Notes under the pieces: model-generated
Databases searched by the model: none
The model's input: the letters and a program-made list of their open reading frames with translations, nothing else
Told to the model about the DNA's origin: nothing
Position numbers and translations under genes: made by a program
NCBI GenBank assembly: GCA_964619125.1
Contig: CAZUCA010000010.1
Span: forward strand, 1-64,000
DNA length: 64,000 bases
DNA from: Owenweeksia sp964619125
GTDB lineage: Bacteria > Bacteroidota > Bacteroidia > Flavobacteriales > Schleiferiaceae
Reading direction: 5' to 3'
Shown here: one piece after another, positions 26,143-35,238 of the stretch
How the letters are laid out: each line of letters begins with the position of its first letter
Position numbering within the stretch: the stretch's first letter is position 1

Positions 26143-29100
26143 ATGTGGAGGCGATTAAGGGTCATATTAACCGTACTTATTTTGGGCAACTTGTCTTTGC
26201 CTGGGCAGTCTGGTTTATTTATTCATCACCGGGCCGACAGCGGCACCAGCACCACCACTCACGGGGCCACCGTTTCACAGTGGAATGACCTGTCAGGGGC
26301 AGCCTACCACTCCATTTTAGACCACGGCACCCCCACTTTCGATACCCTGGTGAGCAATTTTCACCCCGGTATTTACTTTCCTCACTCATCGGCCTTTCAG
26401 CTTACCGACGCCATTGAAGTGCAGAAAAATGATGCTGACTCCATTACCATGGCCATAGTTTTTAAGACCAGTAACGATATTGACACAACCCAGGTAATAG
26501 TGGACAATGGCGATCGAAACAAAGGCATTGTCGTGTTTATCCGGCGAGGCTATTTGGTGATAAACGTATATCCTAATGGTGTGAATTATGCAGATAGCAC
26601 GGCTATTGACACCAACCGCATTTACCTCCTGACTTTTGTACTGGATGCCTCCACGGGCTGGGAGGGCTATTTAAATGGCGAACGCCGCTTAGCGGTGGCC
26701 AGTCCCGCCCCTGGTGATATCATCCACTGGGGCCATAAACAACAAGCGGCCCTGGGAGGATGGGAAAAACACTATATCGATGATTACGGGGTGGAAAGAG
26801 ATATAACCAATAGTGCTGAATTTAAGGGCCACCTGCAGGAATTTATGTGGTATTACCAGGATGCCCGCATCGGTACCGAGCGCATGGCCCTGGAAGGGAT
26901 GTTAGCCCTGAAATACGGCATTCAGCTGAGCAACGATTGCGATGCCGATGGTATCCCTAATGAATTGGTATCGGGTAGTATCAGAGAGGGCGACTATTTA
27001 GCACCTGATGGCAGTACCATTGTTTGGTCACACCTCAGCCAGGGTACTGATTACTACCATTCAGTGGCGGGTATTGGCCGCTATGACTTTTACAATCAAA
27101 ACCAAAAGCAATCGCACTCCGAAACGGATAGCGCCCTGATTACAATTGGATTGGGCGATATTTATGGCACCAATGCTGCTAACCCCAACACTTTCACTTA
27201 TGATCCGGCGGTACTTCTATGGGCACATAACAACGCTCCGCTGGTATTTAGCATAGCCGGCGCCCCTGCCCCTTACAAGAAAATTGAGCGTAGCTGGCGG
27301 GTACAGGAAACCGGGGTATCTGGTAATGTAGGCACCGTAAAGCTGAGGGTGCCAGCCTCTACCAGCAGCCTTAGTCCCCGCCTGCCTTATGCCAATAAGC
27401 TCAGTATTATTACCGATGCCGATGGGGATTTCAGCAGTGGCGCTACCACCACTGAAATGACCCTTAACGGTGATTACTGGGAGGTGGACATCGATTTTAA
27501 TGGTGGCGATTATTTTACATTTTGCACCTATAGGGGCACCACCTTAAGCACCAGTGTACATGGTGATGAAGATGGCCCCACCGCTGTGGAGTTCAGCATG
27601 AACCTGCACGATATTAACACCACCGGGGTGCCCATCACTTTTGATTTCGCTGATGCTGGTACCGGTACCGCTTCAGTTGGTAGTGATTATATCGCCATTC
27701 CCGGTGGTTCTATCATTTCAGTGGCTCCGGGCGACTCCATGGGCTATTTTACAGTACCCGTAATCGACAATGCCAGCTGGGAGGGCGATGTAAGCCTCAT
27801 TAGCTATGTGAGCAACCCCAGCGATCCCGAATACTTTATTTTTACCGATACCGCCACGGCCATTATTTACGAAAATGAACTGCCAGCCCCCGGGAATATC
27901 CGCAATCAGCTGAGCTTTTGGCTCAAGGCCAACCAAGGTACCAGCAGCAGTACCGACGGGGCGGCTGTCAGCAACTGGTACGATCAAACTGCAAACGGCA
28001 ATGATGCCACGGCCCTGGCCAGTACCCCAACTTATAGTGAGCTTAGCACCAACTACAACCCCGGGGTGGATTTTGATGGTTACGGAGGTTTCAGCCTGGA
28101 CAATAGCAGCAGCATCAACACCAGCGCCTTCAGTGAAAAGAGTTTTAGCATTGTTTTCAGAACCGGTGAGGACATCAGTTCCTACCAGGTACTTTATGAA
28201 GAGGGCAATTACAGCGATGGGCTCAACTGCTATATCGCCAATAATAAAATCTACTGCAACCTATGGGTAGCGAGTGCCGATAACTATGGCTCCGCGGCCA
28301 TTGAAAGCAACACCGATTACCTGCTGACCTTTATATACAACGGGGCCTCCTCCCGGATGGATGCCTATCTCAACGGCGTACTGGCCTTTAGCGACCTGTC
28401 AGCTCCTGCCAGCATACCCGCACTTGGAGGAGGCATTGGCATCGGGGTGATCAATGACAGCACCCGCTTTGGAGGTGGACTGACCCAGAGTTCCGGCGCC
28501 GGATTTAACGGCCAAATTATGGAGCTGGCGTACTTTGCCGGTAATGCCCTTAATTCAGCTGATCGCCAGCAACTGGAAAGTTACATGGGGGTTAAATACG
28601 CCATTAGCCTGCCCAGCGATTACCTGGCCGGCGATGGCAGTATTGTGTGGGATGCCAGCCTTAACAGCAGCCACGGTAATGCAGTGACCGGTATTGGTTA
28701 CCAGCTCAGTGCCGCCCTCAACCAAAAGCAATCCGGCTCATCTGCCTCCGGCCGGTTGGTCTCCATCGGCCTCGACACGATAGTGAGCAGCAATGCTGCC
28801 AACAGCGCCAGTTACAACAGTGATCAAAGTTATCTCCTTTGGGGCCACAATGATGGCCCGCTAAGCTTCGTAGTAAACGGGGCCCCGGCAGACTCTATGA
28901 TCCTCAACCGCAGCTATAGGGTGCAGAAAACAGGCAGCATCGGTTCTACAAGAGTCCGCATAGCCGGCCACAGCAGCAGTGAAAGCATAAAACTCCCCCC
29001 CTTAAACAGTCTCAATCTACTGGTTGACAGCGACGGTGATTTCAGCAGCGGTGCCAGCATCATTCCTATGACCTTGCTAAATGGCTACTGGGAAGCCATT

Positions 29101-32100
29101 TACGAATTCAGTAACGGCGATTATTTCAGTTTCTCCTTTCAGGGAGGCTTGGTTTGGGTAAGCCAGGAAGGTGATGAAAACGGCCCTACCAACATCCGGT
29201 TTGAACTGCGTACACCCACTACCAGTGGCAGTATCTTGCATTACGACATTACTGTATTAGGCAGCAGTACGGCCGATTCAGCCAGTGACTACAGCCTCAG
29301 TACACCGCTGCGTTTTGAAGTGGCCATTGGTGACACGGCGGCCAGTTATAGTGTTAGCGTAGTGGATGACCTGCTGGAAGAACCCCTTGAATACCTCAGT
29401 ATTGCCGTTGACAGCACCATCAACCTGTCCAACCCCCTCAATTTTTACCGCTTAAACGCCTACATTACTGATAATGACGCCGGTTACCCCGGGGTGATTG
29501 GTGTGACTCCTGACTTCTGGCTCCGTGCCGATGACAGTACTTCCACTACTACCGATGGCAACCCGCTAAGCAACTGGTATGATGTTTCGGGTAACGGCCA
29601 CGATGCCAGCAGCACCGGCGCCGGCCCCCTGTTCGAGGCCGTGGGCTGTAACTTCAATCCCGCCCTGGCCTTTTCCGCTGCCAGTGGTGGCATGCTGATA
29701 GCCGATGCCCTTGCTCTAAACAGCTATAGTGGCGGTTACCGGGCCAAGTCACTGACGGTGGCTTTTAAAACCGCTAGCGACATCAGCACGCTGCAGGTGA
29801 TTTATGAGCAGGGTGGCAGTGATGACGGTTTTAACCTCTATCTTGAAAATGACCAGCTAAGAGTTAACTGGTGGGCGGCCAGCAGTGAATATTCTGCGGC
29901 TGTAAGCATCAATGCCCAGGCCAGTTATGTGGCCAGCTTTATTTATGATGGCAATGCCGGTCGCTGGGATCTTTATCTCAACGGGGCATTGGCCAGCTCG
30001 CAGCTGAGTGTGCCCTCAGTGCTCAACGGCAGTAGCGACAATATTGGCCTGGGTGCCGTACAGGGTACGAGCCAGTTTGACGGCGGTCGTGACCTAAGCA
30101 GTAACCAGCCCTTTTTAGGTAGTATTATGGAGGTCCTTTACTTTAACGACACCGTATTAAGCAGCAATCAACGCGGCCGCCTGGAAAGCTACCTCAGCCT
30201 TAAATATGGCGCTGCCTACCAGGCAGACATTCTGGCCTCAGATAGTAGCCTGATTTGGGATGCCACTGCTAACGCCTCTTACCTCGGTCAGCTCAGCGGG
30301 ATTGGCTGGGATCTTAAGGCGGGTCTTGATCAAAGACAATCCTTTACCAATGACTCCCCCAGCCAGGTGCTGACTATAGGGCTGAAAAGTATTGCCAGCA
30401 GTAATGCCAGCAATAGCAACAGCTTCACCAATAACAAGAACTTCCTTATTTGGGGTCACAACGGTGGTAACTTAACCGGTGTAGACAGTGCCAGCAGCCT
30501 GCCTGCCCAAAGTGGCCTGGTTGACCGCTTTGACCGGGTATGGCACATTGAGGAAACCGGCTCGGTGGATACCGTGCAGCTGGCCTTCCCTAAGGACTCA
30601 ATTGATCAATACATGAGTGATCTCCCCTATGGCGAACTCTACCTGCGCATTGCCGACGATGCTGCCCTGACGACTAACGTGGTTGATACTCCCTTTTACC
30701 TGGCTGACATCAATGGTGTAAGCAGTTATGTAGTCGAATACGATTTTAGCAGTGCTCATTACTTCAGTATTATCCGCAAGGGCTTTATCTGGTGGAACGG
30801 TTATGAATGGCGGGGCGGCTTAAGCGCCATTACCCCTCATGGTCCCTCTGATGATCCCCTTGACCAGCTAAAAATTATGCTGGTGGATGCCGGCGACACC
30901 GCAACCATTACCGAAGCAGTAGTAGTGGACAGCACCATTATTGACAGCGCCGCAATTTTGCAGGTTAACCCCACTGCCTGTCTCCGGCTGAACAGCATCA
31001 GCAATAGTGGTAGTTTCATTCTCCATGCCGATGCCAGCGGCTTTGGCCAATACAAAGGCCCGGCCACCAATGCCACCTTTGAACAGTATATCGATGACTA
31101 CGGCTGGCACTTGATTGGGTCGCCCTTTTCGGATACCCAATGGCGTGATTTTAACTTTAAGAACGACAATGGAGCCACCAACCATCCCCTGGGCGGCAGT
31201 TCTCTCGATTCCTGTGATTATTGCAACTTGTGGTGGTACGACGCTTCAACTGATAACGGCACGGATATCGGCTTTGGCAGCAGCGATGCCTTCGGCACCT
31301 GGCGTTCCTCAACTGACAGCAACCAAGGCTTTATTCCAGACCGTGGTTGGAATCTTTACCTGGATACCACTTACAATTTTGCCACTGCCCCCTGGACAGT
31401 TTCGGTAAACGGAACTTTTAACAACGGTGCGGTAAGTCAGCAAGTCAATGAAAATAATGCCGGCTGGAACCTGGTAGCCAATCCCTACCCCTCCGCCCTC
31501 GATTGGGACACTATCGACAATGACCTGGCGGCCGCTGGTATAGCGGCCGGTTACCACGTATGGGATCATGAAAACACCAATTATGCTGTATATGCGGGGG
31601 GCTCCGGCACGCTGGGACTTAGCCGCTATATTGCCCCCTTCCAGGGTTTTTACGTACAAACCGCTGTGGCGGGTGCGCAAAACTCCGCTAATGTATTTCA
31701 CAGTTTTGACCTCGAAAATGCCGACCGCCCGGATGACTGCCCCGGCGGGCTGGGGAACTTTTACAAAAGCAGTGGTGGCAATGAGATTGTACTGCGCAGT
31801 ACCCACCGGGGCTCCAAAAAGGTGGATGAAACCATTATCAGGTTGAAAAACGAGGCCACCCGTGAATTCGACAGCTGGGAGGATATCCGCAAACTGGCCT
31901 CACCTTATCGGGATGCACCCAATCTTTTTACCCTAAGCGGCAAAGCTGCCACCGCCATTAATGTGTTACCACATCCTGCTGAAAAAGATAGCCTGCCCCT
32001 GGGCGTATGGGTGGCACAAGGCAGCCCTATCAGCATCGAGGCCATAAAGGCACCCCCGGGTTACACCATTTACCTGGAAGACCTGAAGGATGGCAGTTGG

Positions 32101-32442
32101 CATGCCATTGGAAATGCCCCCTACCAATTTACCCAGGACAACAGCCTGCCTCAAAGATTTATCCTTCACTTTGGCCCTATATCGTTTAAAGCCGACCCCT
32201 GGCTGGCAGGCAAACCATTCTATGTATTTACAGAGGGGGCTTATTTAAATGTCAAAACCCTGAAGTTGCTCAGCGGCAAACCCTACCAGGTTGCCAGCAG
32301 CAACGGTACGGTATTAAAGTCAGGCTACCTGGGTGAAGGTCAGCAGCATAAAATCTATATTGGCGATTTACCAGCCGGCGTATATATATACGCCTTGTGG
32401 GACGGTGAGCGGCACTATTCGGAAAAAATTATCAAATTATGA
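26143..32442 (+). CDS. Giant secreted LamG / Calx-beta protein with T9SS-like C terminus
   Basis: The 2,099-residue protein has a signal peptide. Three long modules follow, starting near 26,206, 27,886 and 29,491. Each begins 'WLRADxSTSTTTDGxxVSNWYDxSGNGxDA', a LamG/concanavalin-like fold. Each continues 'LESYLxLKYG', 'IxGIGxDxxxxLNQKQS', 'WGHNxGPL' and 'NRSYRVQETG'. The first two modules end in Calx-beta-like domains (DEDGPTAVEFSMNL, DENGPTNIRFELRT). A different beta region follows. The last 80 residues end 'LPAGVYIYALWDGERHYSEKIIKL', like a T9SS sorting domain without the YPNP start. It begins 3 bases after the usher-like stop and overlaps the next gene by 4. The likely role is a surface adhesin tied to the fibre. 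Confidence 0.7.
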   Translation: MWRRLRVILTVLILGNLSLPGQSGLFIHHRADSGTSTTTHGATVSQWNDLSGAAYHSILDHGTPTFDTLVSNFHPGIYFPHSSAFQLTDAIEVQKNDADSITMAIVFKTSNDIDTTQVIVDNGDRNKGIVVFIRRGYLVINVYPNGVNYADSTAIDTNRIYLLTFVLDASTGWEGYLNGERRLAVASPAPGDIIHWGHKQQAALGGWEKHYIDDYGVERDITNSAEFKGHLQEFMWYYQDARIGTERMALEGMLALKYGIQLSNDCDADGIPNELVSGSIREGDYLAPDGSTIVWSHLSQGTDYYHSVAGIGRYDFYNQNQKQSHSETDSALITIGLGDIYGTNAANPNTFTYDPAVLLWAHNNAPLVFSIAGAPAPYKKIERSWRVQETGVSGNVGTVKLRVPASTSSLSPRLPYANKLSIITDADGDFSSGATTTEMTLNGDYWEVDIDFNGGDYFTFCTYRGTTLSTSVHGDEDGPTAVEFSMNLHDINTTGVPITFDFADAGTGTASVGSDYIAIPGGSIISVAPGDSMGYFTVPVIDNASWEGDVSLISYVSNPSDPEYFIFTDTATAIIYENELPAPGNIRNQLSFWLKANQGTSSSTDGAAVSNWYDQTANGNDATALASTPTYSELSTNYNPGVDFDGYGGFSLDNSSSINTSAFSEKSFSIVFRTGEDISSYQVLYEEGNYSDGLNCYIANNKIYCNLWVASADNYGSAAIESNTDYLLTFIYNGASSRMDAYLNGVLAFSDLSAPASIPALGGGIGIGVINDSTRFGGGLTQSSGAGFNGQIMELAYFAGNALNSADRQQLESYMGVKYAISLPSDYLAGDGSIVWDASLNSSHGNAVTGIGYQLSAALNQKQSGSSASGRLVSIGLDTIVSSNAANSASYNSDQSYLLWGHNDGPLSFVVNGAPADSMILNRSYRVQKTGSIGSTRVRIAGHSSSESIKLPPLNSLNLLVDSDGDFSSGASIIPMTLLNGYWEAIYEFSNGDYFSFSFQGGLVWVSQEGDENGPTNIRFELRTPTTSGSILHYDITVLGSSTADSASDYSLSTPLRFEVAIGDTAASYSVSVVDDLLEEPLEYLSIAVDSTINLSNPLNFYRLNAYITDNDAGYPGVIGVTPDFWLRADDSTSTTTDGNPLSNWYDVSGNGHDASSTGAGPLFEAVGCNFNPALAFSAASGGMLIADALALNSYSGGYRAKSLTVAFKTASDISTLQVIYEQGGSDDGFNLYLENDQLRVNWWAASSEYSAAVSINAQASYVASFIYDGNAGRWDLYLNGALASSQLSVPSVLNGSSDNIGLGAVQGTSQFDGGRDLSSNQPFLGSIMEVLYFNDTVLSSNQRGRLESYLSLKYGAAYQADILASDSSLIWDATANASYLGQLSGIGWDLKAGLDQRQSFTNDSPSQVLTIGLKSIASSNASNSNSFTNNKNFLIWGHNGGNLTGVDSASSLPAQSGLVDRFDRVWHIEETGSVDTVQLAFPKDSIDQYMSDLPYGELYLRIADDAALTTNVVDTPFYLADINGVSSYVVEYDFSSAHYFSIIRKGFIWWNGYEWRGGLSAITPHGPSDDPLDQLKIMLVDAGDTATITEAVVVDSTIIDSAAILQVNPTACLRLNSISNSGSFILHADASGFGQYKGPATNATFEQYIDDYGWHLIGSPFSDTQWRDFNFKNDNGATNHPLGGSSLDSCDYCNLWWYDASTDNGTDIGFGSSDAFGTWRSSTDSNQGFIPDRGWNLYLDTTYNFATAPWTVSVNGTFNNGAVSQQVNENNAGWNLVANPYPSALDWDTIDNDLAAAGIAAGYHVWDHENTNYAVYAGGSGTLGLSRYIAPFQGFYVQTAVAGAQNSANVFHSFDLENADRPDDCPGGLGNFYKSSGGNEIVLRSTHRGSKKVDETIIRLKNEATREFDSWEDIRKLASPYRDAPNLFTLSGKAATAINVLPHPAEKDSLPLGVWVAQGSPISIEAIKAPPGYTIYLEDLKDGSWHAIGNAPYQFTQDNSLPQRFILHFGPISFKADPWLAGKPFYVFTEGAYLNVKTLKLLSGKPYQVASSNGTVLKSGYLGEGQQHKIYIGDLPAGVYIYALWDGERHYSEKIIKL

Positions 32443-33062
32443 GCCCAACAGAATTCCAAGCTTTACGAATGCATCATGAGGGAATCAGAAGCTTTTATAT
32501 GGGCATAATGCTGGTTTTTGCCAGCTTTTCGCTTTGGGCACAACCGGGTAACCCAAGTTACAGTCTTTCCACCTCCACTTACTTTGAAATCGATATGCAG
32601 TCCATTGCCCTGCTGGATATCGAAAATGCCGGTGCCACTACCAATTTTTCATTAGATGTTCCGGCCCCAACCGAGGCAGGCAAAGGTTTGTCCTCCAATC
32701 CCCTGGTTAGTTATTCTGACAACTGGCTTAACTACAGCTGTGCCGCCCGCGATGTTACCAGTAGAAATATTCAGGTAAGCATCAGCAGCGGCAGCATCCC
32801 ACCGGGGCTGGAATTGCAACTTACGGTAAGTGCCGCTACCGGTAGCGGGGCGGGGACCCTGGGCACGCCGGTGGCTACTAACCTTCTTCTTACTTCCACC
32901 GCCCAAAATATTATTACCGGAATCAGGGGATCCTATACCGGTAATGGATCTGGCAATGGCCACCAGCTTACCTATGAATTGCATTTCGATGGGGTGAATT
33001 TTGACCAGCTGGATAAAATCAGTGCCCCGATAACAATTCTTTACACCATAATTGATAACTGA
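32439..33062 (+). CDS. Secreted fibre-subunit-like protein, second copy
   Basis: The 207-residue protein is a paralog of the 188-residue subunit (21,931). After a longer N terminus (signal peptide around residues 17-36, ending LWAQ) it shares FEIDMQSIALLDIENAGA, PTEAGKGL, NWLNYSC, GSYTGNGSGNGHQLTYELH and the terminal ITILYTIIDN strand. The start overlaps the giant gene by ATGA (4 bases), so translation is coupled. Lacking an anchor or T9SS domain, it should leave by the same route as the first subunit. A minor or adaptor subunit is the natural reading. Confidence 0.55.
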   Translation: MSPTEFQALRMHHEGIRSFYMGIMLVFASFSLWAQPGNPSYSLSTSTYFEIDMQSIALLDIENAGATTNFSLDVPAPTEAGKGLSSNPLVSYSDNWLNYSCAARDVTSRNIQVSISSGSIPPGLELQLTVSAATGSGAGTLGTPVATNLLLTSTAQNIITGIRGSYTGNGSGNGHQLTYELHFDGVNFDQLDKISAPITILYTIIDN

Positions 33063-33577
33063 TGCGCACTATTAACACAAAGCAAATATGGTTGGGGTTG
33101 CTGTTGTTATTGAGCATGCTTCCTGAAGCTGTCCTGGGGCAGGTGATTATTTCCACTACCAGTACCCATACCGAAAGCCTGGATGAAACTTCGCTCAACA
33201 CCCCCAGCGAAGCCGGCGAGGATTTGCTGAACATTGTGGAAACCCTCAGTAACTTCAACCAATTGAGCATCAAAAATGTCAAAAAAAGCCAGCAATGGAA
33301 GGTGGCCGTAAGCCGCCGCGATATTAACTGGCCCGCGGCCTTTAGTATTTATATCAGGCGCAACAGCAACGGCACTCCCTGTTCCGGTTGCACCGGTATC
33401 AATACCGGCCTGTCTCCCACCATTTATGTGCCGATTAATCTGCTGGAAAGCGACTTCATATATGGCAACGGCGAAGTGGGGAATATTGATGTACAGGTGA
33501 AAGTGGAAGGAATTAGCCTAACAGTGGACGCCCAGGCCTACAGTACTGAAATTATCTATACCCTGTACGGCGACTAA
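33062..33577 (+). CDS. Secreted fibre-subunit-like protein, third and most divergent
   Basis: The 171-residue protein has a signal peptide (to about VLGQ, residue 22) and an all-beta mature region. It shares only the frame of the other two subunits: PSEAGEDLLNI after the first strand and a final TEIIYTLYGD strand. A CSGC pair may form a disulfide loop. Its ATG overlaps the stop of the previous gene (TGATG). Last gene of the operon; it could be a tip or base subunit. Its stop is 3 bases from the stop of the opposite-strand helical protein gene. Confidence 0.5.
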   Translation: MRTINTKQIWLGLLLLLSMLPEAVLGQVIISTTSTHTESLDETSLNTPSEAGEDLLNIVETLSNFNQLSIKNVKKSQQWKVAVSRRDINWPAAFSIYIRRNSNGTPCSGCTGINTGLSPTIYVPINLLESDFIYGNGEVGNIDVQVKVEGISLTVDAQAYSTEIIYTLYGD

Positions 33578-33580
33578 TTA

Positions 33581-34537
33581 TCAAATTTGTGAACTCTCAA
33601 GGGCCCGTTCTAACCAGCGGAACTTTGTGCCGGTAAAGCGCTTGCGAATAAGGGCGTAGTCTTCCACCACAAACTCCAGGTCAATGCGGGCATTGCGCAC
33701 CTCTGCCGAATAAGCACTATGGGCGCTAAGGCTGTGGGCGATGGGAAGAAGATCGGGGATTATACTGGTTTTTATATCCCTCAGGAAGGCCACCAGGGCC
33801 TGATGCAGCTCAGGATCCATATAATCCATTTCAGCTAAGGCCAGTTTCGCAAGAGATTGATCTAATTCATTGTGTAGGTTATTGAGGTCCTCCTCCAACT
33901 TAAAAGTAGCCAGGTTCACGTTCGGATTTTCGGTAATACGGGCCATATAGCCGGAGATCAGAAAATCCAGCTTGTGAAAATGCAGCATTTGCTCGCGCAG
34001 ATGCCGGCTAACCTCCCCATAACGGAGGATGTGCTCATGACGGGCCTCCCACTCGATTTTAAAACCATTGCGAACTGCAAAGCGTACCTCGGCCTTCATG
34101 AGATCTTTCTCAATTTCCACCACGGCATGCTCCAGTTGGTTCATGGCCTGGTAATAATCAGCGAGCCTTGCGAATGACTCTTTGCGGTAGCGCCTTAAGT
34201 GCAACACCCGGGCATAATGATTATGGAATAGTAGCTGCAATGAATCAAAACCTGCTTGAAACACCTGCTGTAAACCAGAGTCGCCCTGGTACCCCCCCAT
34301 ACCAACGAATTCCTTCTGGCTCTGCTCAATGCATTCCACAACCTGACGTCTCCTCACTTCAATTTCATCAGGGTTGCCAGAGGTTAGGGTGGTCTGGAAA
34401 CAGGTAAGGGCCTTGACCCGAAAGGCATCGAGCTCTTTATTACAACGCGCATAGTAGGTACGCGGAGTATATTCAAACTGTGCCAGGGTACTTCCAGAAC
34501 TAATAATTACAATAGCAATACTCAATAATGCTTTCAT
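33581..34537 (-). CDS. Secreted helical protein of unknown function
   Basis: I use the ATG at 34537 (318 residues), which starts a typical signal peptide (MKALLSIAIVIISSGSTLAQ); an ATG 10 codons upstream is possible. The mature protein is rich in Glu, Leu, Arg and His and predicted almost wholly alpha-helical, with long amphipathic helices such as KLEEDLNNLHNELDQSLAKL. No family recognised. It is convergent with the fibre operon. Confidence 0.5.
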   Translation of the reverse strand: MKALLSIAIVIISSGSTLAQFEYTPRTYYARCNKELDAFRVKALTCFQTTLTSGNPDEIEVRRRQVVECIEQSQKEFVGMGGYQGDSGLQQVFQAGFDSLQLLFHNHYARVLHLRRYRKESFARLADYYQAMNQLEHAVVEIEKDLMKAEVRFAVRNGFKIEWEARHEHILRYGEVSRHLREQMLHFHKLDFLISGYMARITENPNVNLATFKLEEDLNNLHNELDQSLAKLALAEMDYMDPELHQALVAFLRDIKTSIIPDLLPIAHSLSAHSAYSAEVRNARIDLEFVVEDYALIRKRFTGTKFRWLERALESSQI

Positions 34538-35238
34538 ATTGGAGTAGAGTTTTGATTCAGAAAACATTAACAACCTTACTAAATTACCAATAAAAATTCC
34601 TACTTAGTGCATTTTCACCTGTTTAACTCCCCTTATTTCATAAGCGCATATTTTATCTATCATAACAATTGTTTGTTAACCAACATTTAAAGCTTATTAG
34701 CTTTTGAATATTTCATAATATTTAATGCTCAATATCAACAACAACCAAGCGCTTTGAGCCGGGTCGTGATCTTACAGCCAGCCCCTCTGCATTGACCATT
34801 ATTACTGCAAATGCCATAAATCACACCCTGAGCTAAGTCAAAGCCTAAAAAAGTTCACATTTTTTATGTAAATATTGATTGAACTAAAGCACTTTATTAT
34901 CAAGGAGATACAGTTTAGGTGTAAGAAATCGGAATAGGTCTAATTATTTGAAAATGAGAAAGTTGTTGATAAATAGATGAAATGATAATATCTTAGTGCC
35001 CGATTTCGGGACATGAAACATCCTGACCAGAGCACTTTAAGTGAATTAACCTAAAAACCTAACAACCATGACTTCTACTCCAATCACATTAAGGCATAGT
35101 CCACCTTCTACGGTCTATTAGCAGTTCAAATAGTATTTCCAGTCAATCAATTGCCGGCCAAAATATTTAAATAGCATTTAAAAAATTATGCTGAAAATTT
35201 GGTCGCATTATCTTCAATCAAATTAATACTTGTTACTC
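34538..35238. other. Long AT-rich intergenic region upstream of the SprB-like adhesin
   Basis: Seven hundred bases with no supported gene. It holds an inverted repeat, CCCGA-TT-TCGGG (34,999-35,010), and a 17-codon open frame (35,068-35,121, MTSTPITLRH...) preceded by a leader like that of real genes (CCTAAAAACCTAACAACC). This may be a leader peptide or the stump of a lost gene. The 9-mer AGCACTTTA occurs twice, near 34,887 and 35,032. The length suggests complex control of the adhesin operon. Confidence 0.4.
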
